A stretch of DNA of 64,000 nucleotides, from NCBI GenBank assembly GCA_905221615.1, contig CAJNDT010000491.1, forward strand, positions 496,001 to 560,000, read 5' to 3'. The position numbers and the translations under genes were made by a program. Shown one piece after another: positions 10,609 through 22,531 of the stretch (positions are counted from its first letter, which is position 1; every line of letters starts with the position of its first letter). This DNA is from Symbiodinium sp. CCMP2592. Its lineage: Eukaryota; Sar; Dinophyceae; Suessiales; Symbiodiniaceae. The notes below the pieces were generated by a model. It saw nothing but the letters and a program-made list of their open reading frames with translations. It had not been told where the DNA came from and made no database searches.

Positions 10609-10670
10609 CATGGGAGTTTCCGAAAATTAGGGGGACCTTGTTTTGGGGTCCTTTTAACAAGAATCCTACC
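10609..10670. repeat. Foldback element, family A, left half
   Basis: Starts CATGGGAGTTTCCGAAAATT and continues through the centre of the element, but the right arm is replaced by CCCTAAA-like sequence at about 10670. Confidence 0.65.
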
Positions 10671-10748
10671 AACCCTGAACCCTAAACCCTGAGTCCTAAA
10701 CCCGAATCGCATGAACAAGCTGCAAAGCCTTGGAAGGTCAAAGCCCAG

Positions 10749-10808
10749 CCATTCCTCAAGCCGTCGGTGGAGACCTTGGAGCCTCGGCGCGACATTCTGC
10801 CACAGGCG
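10749..10808 (+). CDS. Putative internal exon, product unknown
   Basis: Exactly 20 codons, PFLKPSVETLEPRRDILPQA, between a CCCAG acceptor and a GTTTCT donor. A family A foldback starts 12 bp into the following intron. Confidence 0.48.
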
Positions 10809-10819
10809 GTTTCTTGATT

Positions 10820-10926
10820 TGAGAGTTTCCGAAAATTGGGGTACCCTATTGTGGGGGTCCTTACAAAAAGGATCCTACTATTTGAGGGTACTTTATTAGG
10901 GTCCCCGATTCTCGGAAACTCCCATG
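10820..10926. repeat. Foldback element, family A, complete copy
   Basis: Arms GAGAGTTTCCGAAAATTGGG and the complementary right end CTCGGAAACTCCCATG. Its centre carries GGATCC like copy 1. Confidence 0.78.
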
Positions 10927-11036
10927 TCTGTCATAAAAGTAATAATGGCAAATAGTGGCAATACTAGTAAGAATACCAATCATCTCACTGTTTACAAGCT
11001 AGATTAGATTGTGCCATATGCTCTGTGTGACTCATG

Positions 11037-11102
11037 ATGTCCTACATCCTGCACCCCAACTCCAACCGCACCATTCAGACGGACCGGCTGCCTCCAGCGA
11101 AG
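11037..11102 (+). CDS. Possible exon, product unknown
   Basis: Reads MSYILHPNSNRTIQTDRLPP then AK before GTCCTC. The frame stays open further (VLAPSSGIYEASDSLTR), so the 3' border may lie near 11134. It could also be a first exon. Confidence 0.38.
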
Positions 11103-11338
11103 GTCCTCGCACCGTCTTCCGGCATCTATGAGGCGAGCGATTCGCTGACAAGGAGCCGTTTTTCCGATTGTTCCTCTCAAAACCTAAAGAAGCTTAAACC
11201 CTTGCTCCCTAGTCCCCTATACACTGAACCCTAAACCCTGAGATCCCAATCCCGAATCTGTTCCGCCAGGAAGCCCTAAACAACCCTAACCCTTCCTTCC
11301 CCTAAACCCTGAGACCCGACGCCCAAATCTGTTTCAGC

Positions 11339-11410
11339 AGGAAGCATGACTGGGTGCAGCTGGGCGAGGAAACGACCGAGCCCTTGCAGAGAGCTCTGAG
11401 CAGCAAGTAG
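11339..11410 (+). CDS. Possible 3'-terminal exon, product unknown
   Basis: After a TTTCAGCAG acceptor the frame reads KHDWVQLGEETTEPLQRALS then SK and ends at TAG. It closes the series of plus-strand exon candidates that began near 0.4 kb. A 20 bp near-copy of its acceptor region (AATCTGTTCCGCCAGGAAGC) lies 70 bp upstream at 11256. Confidence 0.42.
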   Translation, partial: RKHDWVQLGEETTEPLQRALSSK

Positions 11411-13695
11411 AATTTAGGGTTTACGGTTTAGGGGTTGAGCGTTTTTCAAGGCTTCTTTGAGGGTTTTAGGTTTAGTCTTTGAGGGTTTAGGATTTAGGGT
11501 TTTGTTGCAGCCAGTGTATGACAGTTCTCTAGGGTTCTGGGCTTCCGCACGGGTTTATAGGGCTGTTAGAAGGTCGGGTGGCTGTTTTTATACCAATGCC
11601 CAAACGCCAAAGTCCGAGACCCGAAAATTCTGGACTCTCAGTCCTAGATCAGACCCCAATGTAGTGTGTAATCGGGCTTGTGTTTCTTCGAGTCGTTATC
11701 CCTGTCTTGCTTTGTTCTGCATCTCGCAGGACATCACCAGTTTCTATCCTAAGTTTTTGTCGTTTCTGGTGATGACCTTCTTGTATTCAGATGCTTCTAG
11801 AATCCCTATGAAGCCTGTACTGAATGCCTTCGTAGCGCCTGTAGAAGCTGATGAAATCCTCAAAAGCGCCCGGTTAGATCCGCTTACAAACCCCTTAATG
11901 GCCATTGTGAGGCCCTTCTAGAACCCAGAGAAAGCCCTGTGTGGCCTTTCCAGGACTCTGATACAGCCCTTCGGGCCCATATGAAGCAACTTTCAGGCCT
12001 TCTAGAACCCTTGCAAAGCCCTTGTAGCGCCCCTCTAGAACCTTCTTATGTCAAAAATCCTTGTACATCCCTTCAAGGGCCTTTCTGGAACCACAGAAAA
12101 GACCGAGACAGATCGGACCCGACCGCCTCGAACCATGTTAACTGCTAAACCTCAAACCAGCAAATCCCTACGCCTGATATGGTCCTTTGAAGGAACCACC
12201 AAAAAAGGGTCACAGCCGAGTCGAGAGGAAACCCTAAACCCTAAACCCCATTGAGGGTTCGGAGGTTTTTGCTTCGGGTCAGTGCTTTCAGGCGTGAGGT
12301 TTGGGGCTTCAGCTTTCGGGCTTTGTAAATACCGGTTGCAGGGGTCTAGGGTTTCCTGATTTGAGGTGTAAGGTTTAGGATTCCTCTTGCACCGAGGATG
12401 GCTTTTCGAACCGCCCAGCTTCCAGAAGCCATGAGCAGCGGCAAAAACGTGCAGGATGTGCGTCTGCGCTTGCCTGATCGGGATTTGGAGAACCTGTGTT
12501 TGACGCCCCAAAGCCACACCCTCAAACCCTCACCCCTAAGCCTTGCTTTCAGCATGTTTTGCGCGTCTTCGTTTTTGCTTCGGTGGCGGTGAAAGGCGGT
12601 AATGCTTCTGGGAACAGCTTTTTGTTCATCAGCTGCCGCCCAACCCTGACATCCTGCACTGTAGAAACCTTCAGAATTTGGGGCTGTATTATAGTCAAAA
12701 ACCTTCTAGAACAATACTAGCCACAAGTCGGGCTTTTGATGTATCTTTACGTACTCGGATCCTAGAAGCCTGGAACCTGTAAGCCCGATACATCTGCAAA
12801 TCTAAAACTCCTCTCAAAACTCCAAGCCCGAAGCTACGATCACCCTGTTTTAGGGTTTAGTGTGTCAGGGAGTCACGTAGGGGCCTTAACGGTGTTTGGG
12901 GGTATGATCATGTATAATCATAGAGGGACAACAAGGGGATCATTATTACTACCAGTAATATATCGACGCCTAGATTCGGGTTTTTGTCGCCAAGGCGATG
13001 GGCCGCAAAGCATGCATGCCCCGCTCAAGACATGGACTCAGAGACGTTGCAGTGTTGGCCGACTCTTGCTTAGGGCTTAGGGTTTAGGGCTGCTCCACGT
13101 TGTCTTCAACTGCATCTCCTGTTGATCAACACTCACATAACCTAGGCTATCTTCTTCTCCTTCTTGTCGCTCCGCTCATGCTATTGACAACGATCATGAG
13201 CACCATGCGACCACGAGCGCGAGCACTCGTTTCACGGGAATACAACCTATCACCTGTGTCTTCGACATCACTATCGTTGCAAGAGTCATTGCAACGGGTT
13301 TTGCGAGCACTGTTACTCTACTTCTACTTGTTGTGGTTTGTTTTTCATTTTGCTGGTACGGTATGGCTGGTGCTATCACTCGGCCGCGCAGAGACCCATA
13401 GGATGCAGCCTCTCAGGGCCACCATTCTCGAAGCTCCCCTTCAATCCCAGTACTTCCCAGAGCCTCAGCCTAAGCTTTATCTAAGCCGAATTCGACCTTC
13501 CGGCCGGCGCGGCCGGTGGGATGCGATTGTAGCGGGAGCCGCAGGACCGCTGCGCACCCTTTGTTCGAATTGAAAGCAACATGAAGCCCCAAAAAGAGCC
13601 ACTGAGAAGCACAAAACCCTTCAACAAACCCATGGAAAACACAACCTTTCTAATTACACCCCCCGGCCCCATAAACCCTAAACCCTAAACCTGAG
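11411..13695. other. Mostly repeats; weak minus-strand exon candidate
   Basis: 11860-12090 holds degenerate repeats of CTTCTAGAACCCTTGCAAAG type. 12386-12496 is an island flanked G-type left and C-type right, the mirror of the usual order. On the minus strand it reads QTHILHVFAAAHGFWKLGGS, so it may be an antisense exon. The long frame at 13100-13573 lies in trinucleotide-textured DNA and is not trusted. Confidence 0.35.
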
Positions 13696-13751
13696 GCCCT
13701 CGGAGAAGCGCGGAGCGACTGCACCGCGCCCTAATCGCTGCTGGGCCTCAG
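13696..13751 (+). CDS. Possible short exon, product unknown
   Basis: Island between CCCTAAA-type (13670-13690) and TTTAGGG-type (13760-13930) repeats. The frame reads PRRSAERLHRALIAAGPQ. The donor would be GC (CTCAG/GCGGCA). The ends CCTGAGGCC and GGCCTCAGG are inverted repeats of each other. Confidence 0.37.
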
Positions 13752-14225
13752 GCGGCATTTGGGGTTCGGGTTCATGGTTTAGGATGTAGGGTTTAGGGGT
13801 TAGTGTAGGGTCCAGGGTCGAGAGTTTCGGATTGAGGGGTTTAGGGTTCGGGTTTAGGGTTTAGGGTTTAGAGGTTTAGGGGTTTAGGGTTTAGGATTTA
13901 GGGGTTTAGGGTTCCGGGTTTAGGGTTCAAGGTCGTTGTTTCCGTCAGGCCTTCACATTTTTGAAAGGATTCTTTCAATGTCTTATCCATGCGGGTTCTA
14001 CGAGGCTTCTACAAGGCCTGCTCTAAAGGGGTCTATAAAAGTTGTCATGCAGAGTTCTTCTGGTTACAAAGGGTTCGATACGAGATCTATAACGGTTTCG
14101 AAATCGACCTGCTGTAATAAGGGTTCCATGAGGGTTCTTTACAGATTCTAGAAGGATGCTGTGTACTCAATGTTCCGTGAAGGGTTCTACAAGGGCGTTA
14201 GGAGGGGCTGGTAGAGGAGCTCAAT
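13752..14225. repeat. TTTAGGG array, then GGGTTCTACAAGG-type repeats
   Basis: 13800-13930 is the cleanest G-type block so far. 13960-14220 contains loose repeats of the GGTTCTACAAGG kind, the opposite strand of the type at 11860-12090. Confidence 0.55.
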
Positions 14226-15243
14226 AGAGTTTTGGGCTGCCAGTGTTTAGATTGCTTTCATGTCTGCTTGTAGCCGCCGGCCTAGATGTTTTGTATTCTT
14301 CAAACATGTGATTGGTCTTACTACGGTATGTCCTTGCCATTGTTGGTTTTCAAGATGACATGCGATGGCAACGAGCTGATGAAGCAGAAGCGCTGATGTA
14401 GACACCTTACTGAGCAAGACCTCCATCCTTCAATAAGGAAAACATCGTGGTAATTCTTAGGATATCTGGAGTTTGTCAGAAGAGGTTCATGAATCGTGGG
14501 CAATCGCCATGCCACGAACCCTCAGCCCCTTCTGAACCCCAAACCCTAGATTCTGAAACAACGAAGCGCAATACCTTGCACAAAACAGCCTGCTGTGTGA
14601 CGCCTAAAGCCGAAACCCTAATTCAGGCCCCCATATAGTACTTTCTAATTGACGTCTCACAGCTTTGGCCAGGTGCACAGCCAACAGATGTGCCCTCGGC
14701 CGTGCCCCCAGACACGACATGTGGAGTGGAGGAACATCGTATTTTTTAATTGATGTTTCAATTCCCGGCTGTCTTACCCACAATGTCATCTTTCTTATGG
14801 ATGAGATTCGTAGTTGAGGGATATGGAGTCTCCGAGATTGGCCCACTGGCTGAGGTGAATAGAGCAGTGCAGGCTTCGAGACAGTGGAACTTGACTGATC
14901 TCCCGTTTTGCCTGACATCCTCAGCCACTCATCACACACGGAACTGCGATGATTCTGGTGCTCCCTCAGCACTCCCGAGACACGCAGCAGACCTTGCACC
15001 CCTCTACCCACAAGGTTGCGCCTCACAGTGGCCCCAAACCCTGAATCCTAGGCCTTAAACCTTAATGTTTCCCTACAAACCCTAAACTTACGCAAACTTT
15101 AAACCCTAAACGCAATCCCCAATCCTAAACCCCAAAAGCCTTAAATCCTCCTCCTACCTTCATGGATCGGAGGTAACAGGCCATGGGGACCCAGAGGCTG
15201 GCCTTCAGGATCGATGCTCGAGGGTAGTTTTGGGGGCAGGGGC
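14226..15243. other. No firm gene; CCCTAAA block at the right end
   Basis: Overlapping frames on both strands at 14604-15058 cannot be ranked. 15040-15160 is C-type. An island at 15180-15232 (AMGTQRLAFRIDAR after CAG) could be a short exon, but evidence is thin. Confidence 0.3.
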
Positions 15244-15264
15244 CTTAGTGATTAGAAGAGGCTT

Positions 15265-15388
15265 GGGTTTAGGGTTTAGGGTTTAGGGGTTTAGGGGTTT
15301 AGGGGTTTAGGGGTTTAGGGGTTTAGGGGTTTAAGGGTTTAGGGTTTAGGGGTTTGGGGGTTTAGGGTTTCGGGTTTAGGGTTTAGGG
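15265..15388. repeat. TTTAGGG-type array inside a repeat unit
   Basis: About 124 bp of TTTAGGG/TTTAGGGG repeats lying between GAAGAGGCTT and GGGAATATTCTA. In the intact neighbour at 15520-15530 the same two sequences are joined by only TTGG. The array therefore entered or grew within the unit. Confidence 0.75.
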
Positions 15389-15431
15389 GAATATTCTAGC
15401 AAGTAATGGTTTGGGTTTCTGTATTGGGGCC

Positions 15432-15502
15432 TTTTTTTTTTTTTTTCTGGATGTGGCTAGTGGCCGAAGCCGCACTCCCAAATTCGGTTGTATTGGGGCC
15501 TT
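15432..15502 (-). mobile_element. Tiny poly(A) retroposon with target duplication
   Basis: On the minus strand about 43 bp (containing GTGCGGCTTCGGCCACTAGC) end in A15. GTATTGGGGCCTT occurs at both borders (15421 and 15490), as expected of a target-site duplication. The source RNA was not recognised. It may be a fragment of a SINE or of a small RNA. Confidence 0.65.
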
Positions 15503-15605
15503 AATGATTAGAAGAGGCTTTTGGGGAATATTCTAATAGGTAGTGGTTTGAGTTTCTGTATTACAGGCCTCAATGATGAGAAGCGGGTTTTGGGGGATCT
15601 TCTAG

Positions 15606-16330
15606 TAATTCTTAAGTAACGGCTACAAGAGTTACAAGAGGATGTATTGTTGAAGGGCCCGACATCGTAGCCTGTGGTAAGGGCAAACTCCTAGTCGAGT
15701 TGCTGGCTTGAGTAGAGTGCTCAGGGATCAGAGTTAGATTGCTTAAAGCGGGGTTAGTGTACTGCCTGTAGATCTTGACAGCGATATGAACCCATGAGCA
15801 AGTGTGGGCTCGGGAGGGGCTGAAGGTTTCATCCTAAGCCGGTTTGTCATTTACGAAAATGTTTTGTGTTGTTCATCGGTTAGTCATTTAACTGTCTCTT
15901 TGGCAGGCAACTCCATGAGCGTTAGATATTAGTCGCGGTACCCCAAACGACCGAGAACCCCGACAAGCAAAAGCCCTGAACTCCGTCAGCCTCCACACCA
16001 AAAAATTCCGTCTGCCCCCTTCCCCCCCAAATAGAAGCAAGAATCCCTTAAAGTTCCGGGTCCTTCGGCAGGTGGCGGAGAGAGGGGCGGCCAGCGCCAG
16101 GGGGAGCACAGGCTCTCGTGCATTTTCCCTCAGCTAGGTCTCAGGGTTTGGTTTGTTCCAGGGTTTAGGGTCTACCGCTCAGGGTATTGAATTTGAGTTG
16201 CTTAAGAGGGCTTCAGCCAAGGCGAGTTGCAGTTTCGGGCAAGGGGTTACACAACCTTCGACCCTGAAGAGGGAGAGCACACATTCCCAAAGCCCTCAGC
16301 CGTGCTTGCTAAGGCCCAAAGCTTAGGGAC
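15606..16330. other. No gene seen
   Basis: Unique sequence. The minus-strand frame 15888-16109 lacks any recognisable motif. Confidence 0.35.
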
Positions 16331-16446
16331 CCAAAAAGCACATAAGCATAAGCATTCTATCGGGATATCCCTACCTTATTGGGCTTCATTATAAGGGGTT
16401 TATATGGATATCCCTAACCTTATTTTTGCTTATGCGCTTTTTGGGG
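16331..16446. repeat. Foldback element, family H
   Basis: Ends CCAAAAAGCACATAAGCA and TGCTTATGCGCTTTTTGG pair at all but one position. The inside carries two copies of GATATCCCTA. Confidence 0.7.
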
Positions 16447-17951
16447 CGCTAAAAACCCGAAACTGGACCCGTGCATGGTTCGCAGGGCGCAAGCCACTGC
16501 CGCCACCCTCTGGGGCGCTGCGTGACTCAGGCGAGGCTTTGCAAGTGAGAAGCCTGAATAGTGCCGTGTAGTTCCGCTGTGCTCCTTATTGGCTTGAGAG
16601 CCAAAACAACATCCACTTCCCAGAAGCAGAGGGCACATGCTCTAGTGTTGATTCCGTGATGCTCCATATGAGTAGTTCTCGAAATTAGGGTCGTTTGTTG
16701 CTGTTGTAATCGAGTTGTTCGTACGACCGGGGGCAAGCACATAGTAACACTTTCGATATTGCTGCTAGTGCCACTCCGACAGAAACCCTTCCTATCAGTA
16801 TCAGAATCACTTTCATTATTCATTGCCGTTTTCAAGATCATGTCGATAGGTCTCCTTTATGGTCAGTTCGTGTGCTGCCCTCTACTTCTTCTGTTAATCT
16901 TCTTCGTCGTGCCGCTACTTCTACTACTACTTCTTCTCCTCACTTGCGCACATTTGGTATTCTGTTCTTTTCCACTTTGCTATTCAGTTCTATCGCACTA
17001 TATGGCATTATGTTGTGCGTACTTCGTTGTACCTTATTGCTTCTGTTGTGCCTATAGATCATGCACTGAACCTTCGGATCCCGTGCAAGGACATCTGGAG
17101 CCACCTGGGTCGGCCTCCTGAGAGATTTCTGAACAGATAATGATCGTATGATTCCTTCGAGGTCATTTTTTTTTACCGTGGTCGCTGTGTTCGGGTCCCC
17201 AAGCGGGTTTCAGCAAAAGGTTTAGGGCTTTAGGGTTCTATATAAGGGCTACAGGGGCTCCATACGGGGTATGAGGCTTTATTGCGTTCACACGGTTTGG
17301 GTTCAAGGTACGGAAGTTCTTGATCTTTCGTGACGGCTTCAAAGGGATCCATTTGCGTTCCAAACGCAGAGAAGCATTGGCACAGACACCCTGTAGTGTG
17401 ATTTACAGTAAATGTTTAGAAGTACGCCAGCCACATGCCCTCAGAAGCTTGAAAGCGCATACTTCATGCCTTGAACACCATGCCCCATGTTAATCTGCAC
17501 TGTTCTGTTCTTTTATGTTCTCTTTGCATACATGGCACTTTTTAATATTATGTTATATGCCCCGGGGCTTCTTTTTCCCTAGGTGCTGTCAGGGCTTGGC
17601 CTGGCTTGGCGTTGTTTTTGTTGGTTTTGGCATCGTTTTTGGTTTGGCTTCTGCTGGCTTGGCTCGGCGATGCGGTTTTGGCTGGCTTGGCTTTGTCTTG
17701 GTGCCTGGCTTTTTTAGCTTAGCTTGGCGTGGCTTGCCGGTTTCAAGCCCAGCAGGCCAGCAAGAGCAAAACCAAGCCACGGCATCAGATCACTTTACAC
17801 CAGTCTATATTGTTTCATTTTGTGTGCTACTCTGTTGTATGCTGTATTCACGCATAGATATTACATAAATAGAAACCTTTGGATCATACAGTAGTTTACA
17901 CACATCAGGATTTCATTCAACTTAAAGCCTTTTATCTTATACAACTTACAG
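16447..17951. other. No gene; trinucleotide and GGCTT-type repeats
   Basis: 16850-17050 is TTC/TAC-textured, giving a falsely hydrophobic frame. 17580-17770 is a degenerate (TGGCT)n tract. No defensible exon. Confidence 0.45.
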
Positions 17952-17962
17952 ACATCTCTCTC

Positions 17963-18017
<55 letters not shown>

Positions 18018-18075
18018 ACATATATATATATATATATATCCATCTCTCTCTTTATATATACACATATTTATTTAT
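17952..18075. repeat. Compound microsatellite (TC)n then (TA)n
   Basis: CT dinucleotides at 17955-18015 followed by TA at 18020-18060. Confidence 0.88.
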
Positions 18076-20306
18076 TTGTTTATTTATATGCAAATGTACA
18101 TATGTTACACATTGCATAGTCGATATGACGTGAGCCAAACCCGAGGTCCAAAGGCTCCAAGTCGCGGCCGACTTCGGCTCAGGTCTGGGGTCCCAGGGAT
18201 GCAGGGACAGGAGCGGGTTTAGGGTTTAGGGGTTTAGGGTTTAGGGTTTAGGGTTGAGGGTTTAGGGTTGAGGGTTTAGGGTTGAGAGTTTAGGGTTTAG
18301 GGTTGAGGTTTAGGGGTGTAGGGTTTAGGGTTTAGGGTTTTAGGGGCTTGCAGGGGTTTAGGGTTTAGAGCTTTGGGTGAAGGGTTTAGGGGTTTACGGT
18401 GATGCCTTTGGGTTTGAGTCTTGAGGTGTAGCTGCGGGTTTGGTTAGGGATTTAAGGTCTAGAGTGCAGTTTAATCATCAGCTAGACATGCCAGGAGTTT
18501 CAGGTCTTGCGGATTGCTGGTGGCTAAGTTCAGGGCTTTACGGTTTAAGGTTTAGGGTTTTATCTTCAGGGCTTTGGGCTTTCTTGGGTGTAAGCTAGGG
18601 CTTTAGGGTCAGGGTTTTGGAGGGTGTGCGGGGCTCAGGGCTCTTGGGGTGTAGGTTTGGAGTTTGTGGCAGTTTCGGGTTTGCGAGGGTTCCCGTCTTT
18701 GGGGGCTCACGGTTTCAAGTCTTTGGGCTATCGCGTTTCGGAAAATGGAAAACCCTGAAAGCCGAAGCAACACAGCCCCCTTTAACAGCGACCTTTAGAC
18801 CCAAAAGCCCTGAGCCCCAACACCCGAAAACCAACACCCTCTTGAAATCCCAGGGCCGGCTCCCCAAAGCCCGAAACCGTATGTTGCCAAGGCCCTCCAC
18901 CCCAAAGCCCATCCCGTTCAAAAAGACCAAAGCATTCAAAAACCGCAGAGACGCGCCTCAAGCTCAAAGCTCTGGCCGCCCAAGAAGCCCTCAGAGTTTT
19001 CTGAGCGAAGCTTCGTTTCGTCCAGGGGCAAGTTGACGGCCACGGAACACAAGGACGCGTCTATTTTCCGGGTTCTTTAGAGTTCAGGGTGTACGGGTCG
19101 GGATAAATACTGCCATTATTCCTTAAAGCCTTCTTGGTATAGTTATAGTACGATACACGCAAACCCTATTCTAATTATCAAGGCTGCTGGAATTACAGTC
19201 GTTTTTTAGTGGAGGGAGGCTCTAGGTTTCAGGGTATAGGTTTCACGTTTCAGGTTTTTGGGTTTAGGTTGTGCATTTCAGGTTTCAGGGTTTTTAGGTG
19301 TCAGGGTTTAGAAGGGTCTCTCTCAGGGCTCTCTATAAATGTATACGGTTGTGTACAAGGGTGCAGGTGTGTACAGGGTTTTCGGTTGAGGCCTGGGTTC
19401 CTATAAAGTACCCTTAGCAGTATAGGGCCCCAAATTAGAGGATCTACTTTCGGTTTGTGGGGGTTTGGAGGTTCGGAGAAGTTTAGGGCTTGCGGTTCAG
19501 GCCTCCGGTTTCCTGTGTTCGAGGAGGCTAGGGTGGTCGGAGAACTGGGCTTGAGGATGTTAAGGGCTTCATGAGGCTTAATGCGCTAGTTTCAAGGCTT
19601 TCGAGATTTCGGGTGTAGCGTTTCGGGGGGTTGGGGGTTTTGAGGGTTTGAGGCTTTTAGGGTTTCAGGGTTCCAGGGCTCCAGGGTTTTAGCGATGGGT
19701 GTTCTAGTTTTAGGGGTTGAGGTTGAAAGGCCGTGGGTCAAAAGGAGCAGCTCGCGGCTCAGGGCTATTACTGTTGGCTCATGCTAGTTTAGGATTCTCT
19801 GTTTTGATGTAGTCATTGTAGTCTGTAGGTCTGGGGTTCAAGCAGTTCAGGCTTGGGGGTTTAGGGTTGAGCAGCATTCGTTTTAGGATTATGGGGGAGG
19901 GCCCTGGCCAGCGGAAGCGCCAGTCCCTACTTAACTCGACCACAGTGGAGCGCAAAGCCGTGTCCCCGCATGGTGGGGAAAGTCTTGTTATATATTCTAT
20001 ACCGTGACAATGCATGCATACTGCAGTATGGCATACAGCAAGTACAGCAGACTATGTCGTTTTTCAGTATATTTGGTCACATATGCGTAATATATGTCTT
20101 GATGAAAGTGCTTGCGTCCACGTTTAGCAAACATGCACTATACTTCCTTAAATAGGCCTTATTAAGTCCTTATCATCGGTATCAAGGCCCCCTACCCCCC
20201 CAAACAGTCCTTATGATTCTTGTAATCTTGAGCCATCGCTTGTGGGCGTCAACCCGAGTACGCGGTCTGAATTTCTCTGGTTTCTTGGTCCTCATGACCA
20301 TACTAT
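18076..20306. repeat. TTTAGGG-like blocks with weak islands
   Basis: Main G-type block at 18215-18400, more at 18540-18610, 19210-19320 and 19610-19700. A 30 bp island at 18150-18181 (LQVAADFGS) before GTCTGG may be an exon. 19398-19452 is a fragment of the family D foldback (TAGGGCCCCAAATTAG). 20150-20215 is a fragment of family F. Confidence 0.45.
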
Positions 20307-20492
20307 ATAGGGGGCCTAAATAATTAGAAAAGGGTTCCTGTAAAGGGGTCTTATGAAGGGTCTATGATGGTTACTATAAGGGCGAAAGAAAAGGGTTTAG
20401 AATCGGGGCCTAAATAATTACCAATACTATTTTTGGGAGTTCCTTATTAGAAGTATAGCATAAATGGGCCCCAAAACCCTATTCCAAAAAAA
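20307..20492. repeat. Foldback element, family C, compound copy
   Basis: Two GGGGCCTAAATAATTA starts (about 20310 and 20404) precede CCAATACTATTTTTGGGAGT and a right end GGGCCCCAAAACCCTATTCC. The copy looks nested or rearranged. Confidence 0.55.
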
Positions 20493-21693
20493 GGAGGCCT
20501 CTATATTCCACCCCTTTCCCCGATACACACGCGCGGAGATCCAGGTGATTTTTACGTTTATACTCACGGGTTGGAATACGGAAGGCTAAAACCACTCCCA
20601 ACACAGCGACTCGTCTGTGAAAAGTCTCCGAGCTTTCGTATCCCCAAGCTTGAGCCGTGAAGTTTCTATCCACGATCCACGAGAGCCTTTGACGAAGTTA
20701 ACCCTAAGCCAAGCCTACACCCTAAAACCCTAAGCCTTCAACAGCAAATCCAAACACGAAAGGATCTGAGAAGACAAGAGCTACTTCCGTCCTGCCGGCC
20801 GGGACACCTGTTCTTGGGTTTGGGACTTCTTTGCTTAGCATTTAGGGCATAGAGTTTTGGTTTGAAAGGGGGGGTGAAGGTTTAGCGTCTTGGGCAGAGT
20901 TTCAGCGGTTGAGGGTTGATACTAACAGGCTAGAAAGCACAGAGGGCGCGGCTTTTCCTAGGTTTGGATTTTCGCTGGCACAGGTCCCTAGGCCTTACAC
21001 CCCAAGACCCAAACCGTCAACGATAAACCCGAAACCCTGCAGGTGCTCAAACCTGAACATCCTGAACCTTCAACCCTAAACCCTAGCCTTGAATCCTAAG
21101 CCCTAAACCCTAAACCCTAAACCCTAAACCCCTAAACCCCAAACCCCTAAACCCTAAACCCCAAACCCCTAAACCCCTGAAGCCCCAAGCGCTCAAGGCC
21201 TGCACCCAGCTGAGTTCTCCACGCTGCAGGTACGGGTTGAACCCCAGACCCTGAAACTGAGACTTTCTTAAGGAGTCCCGTTTAAGTTACCGTAGTTCAG
21301 GGTTCCTTTTTTAAGGTTCCTCTAAGCTTGGGCTTAGGGGTTAAGTTACCAGAACAAGGAAACCATACTTCTTTACAGTGATCTCTATAGTGGTAACTCA
21401 GCAGTAGATTGCCTAAACAAGAATCCGATGCCCTAATTGTTTTTATAGAAACATTGTGAATTATGTTTTCTTTTTCAACGTCTTCACGAAAACAGTTCAC
21501 AAGCAGAAACCATCGATCCCCAATCCCCACCTTCAGCGCGAACACAACTGTCAAAACCCTAAGCCCTCTGCCATAAACCCCAAACCTTCAGCGTTTCATA
21601 TCTTAAGCCCTAATCCTTGTACCCTAAACCTAACCTGCTCAGAGCACAACAGCCTAACCTGCTTATAGAACCCTCTGAACCCTAAACCCTAAG
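20493..21693. other. No gene; CCCTAAA block
   Basis: 21000-21185 is a CCCTAAA-type array with several exact units at 21095-21170. The minus-strand frames here have no recognisable features. Confidence 0.45.
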
Positions 21694-21788
21694 CCCATGA
21701 AGAGTCCGAGGCGAGTGGTCGTCATCCACTGCCCGCCGGCGCCGCCGCGGCCGCGGTGGCGGCTATGGAGGCGATCAATGGCGGGGAG
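21694..21788 (+). CDS. Putative internal exon, product unknown
   Basis: After CCCTAAG the frame reads HEESEASGRHPLPAGAAAAA then VAAMEAINGGE, stopping at a GTAGGC donor. GC content is much higher than the surroundings. No family recognised; an alanine-rich linker is plausible. Confidence 0.45.
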
Positions 21789-22457
21789 GTAGGCGGGGAG
21801 CCTGGATCCGCGTTTCATTATTGTGAGGCTTTTGTTTGATCACGGCTTTGAGAGGGCCTTGTAGGGGCTTCATGGGCGCTTTGCCAAAAAGTTGTGCGGC
21901 TTTCTTCACGGGGTTGATGGTTGTCTAATGTTTGTTAAAGGCTTGATTCGGGTTGTGGGAGGGTGCAGGGGGTGGAGTTGAGGGTTTCATGTTCGAATCT
22001 AATGTCAACATTATAGGGTTTAAGGGTCCAGGGTTTGAGGATGTAGGAGGGTCTGAGGCAGGATTTGGTTTTTGGGGTGCGAGGATTCACGGCAGCTGCC
22101 CAATAGGTTGGAACATCGAAGGTCTTCACACTCTTAAGGGAAGCCGAGCACTACTCATACATGCTCCAACTTTCTTGAATTCACGAGGGGCCTTCAGGGC
22201 AAATTTTGAAGTTTTGAAGGCTTTAGGGTTGAGGGTCCATGGTTAAATGTCTTGCAAAAAGCTTGGAGATGAAGGTTTTGGGGTAACTAGACACGAAACC
22301 CTAGACACTAAACCCATTAACACAAAACTCTAAGAACCTTACAGTAAAGGCCAGCAGGTTGGAACACCATTATCCTCATGCCCTTAAGGTAAAGTAGAGG
22401 GAATCCTAGCACAAATCATCCCAAATCCATGTTCCAACTTTCTGGGGTTCACTATAT
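21789..22457. other. Presumed intron with a diverged repeat pair
   Basis: 22096-22180 and 22358-22440 share AGGTTGGAACA, CCCTTAAGG and CCAACTTTCT in order, so they look like two diverged copies of one short element. Confidence 0.4.
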
Positions 22458-22531
22458 TTACCTTTGGTTAGTAGAGAATACAATTATAACTACTAGTACT
22501 ACCATTCTTCCATTCCCTACTAACCAAACGC
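22458..22531. repeat. Foldback element, family G, copy 2
   Basis: Left arm ACCTTTGGTTAGTAGAGAAT, right arm CATTCCCTACTAACCAAA. Compared with 850-936 it has lost about 13 bp of the left arm. Confidence 0.7.

Larger units (their letters stand above)
15244..15605. repeat. Tandem repeat of about 62-70 bp, three units
   Basis: Units built on GGGCCTTAATGATTAGAAGA plus GGAATATTCTAATAGGTAGT begin near 15238, 15495 and 15566. Unit 1 is split by a TTTAGGG array. Units 1 and 2 are separated by a poly(T)-headed insertion. Confidence 0.75.

Noticed and set aside
13100..13573. 157-codon frame with hydrophobic stretches
   Set aside because: Most of it lies in trinucleotide-textured DNA like other presumed introns; there is no motif and no good start context.
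16759..17121. 120-codon membrane-protein-like frame
   Set aside because: Leu/Phe richness comes from TTC/CTT-type repeats; it continues into unrelated sequence.
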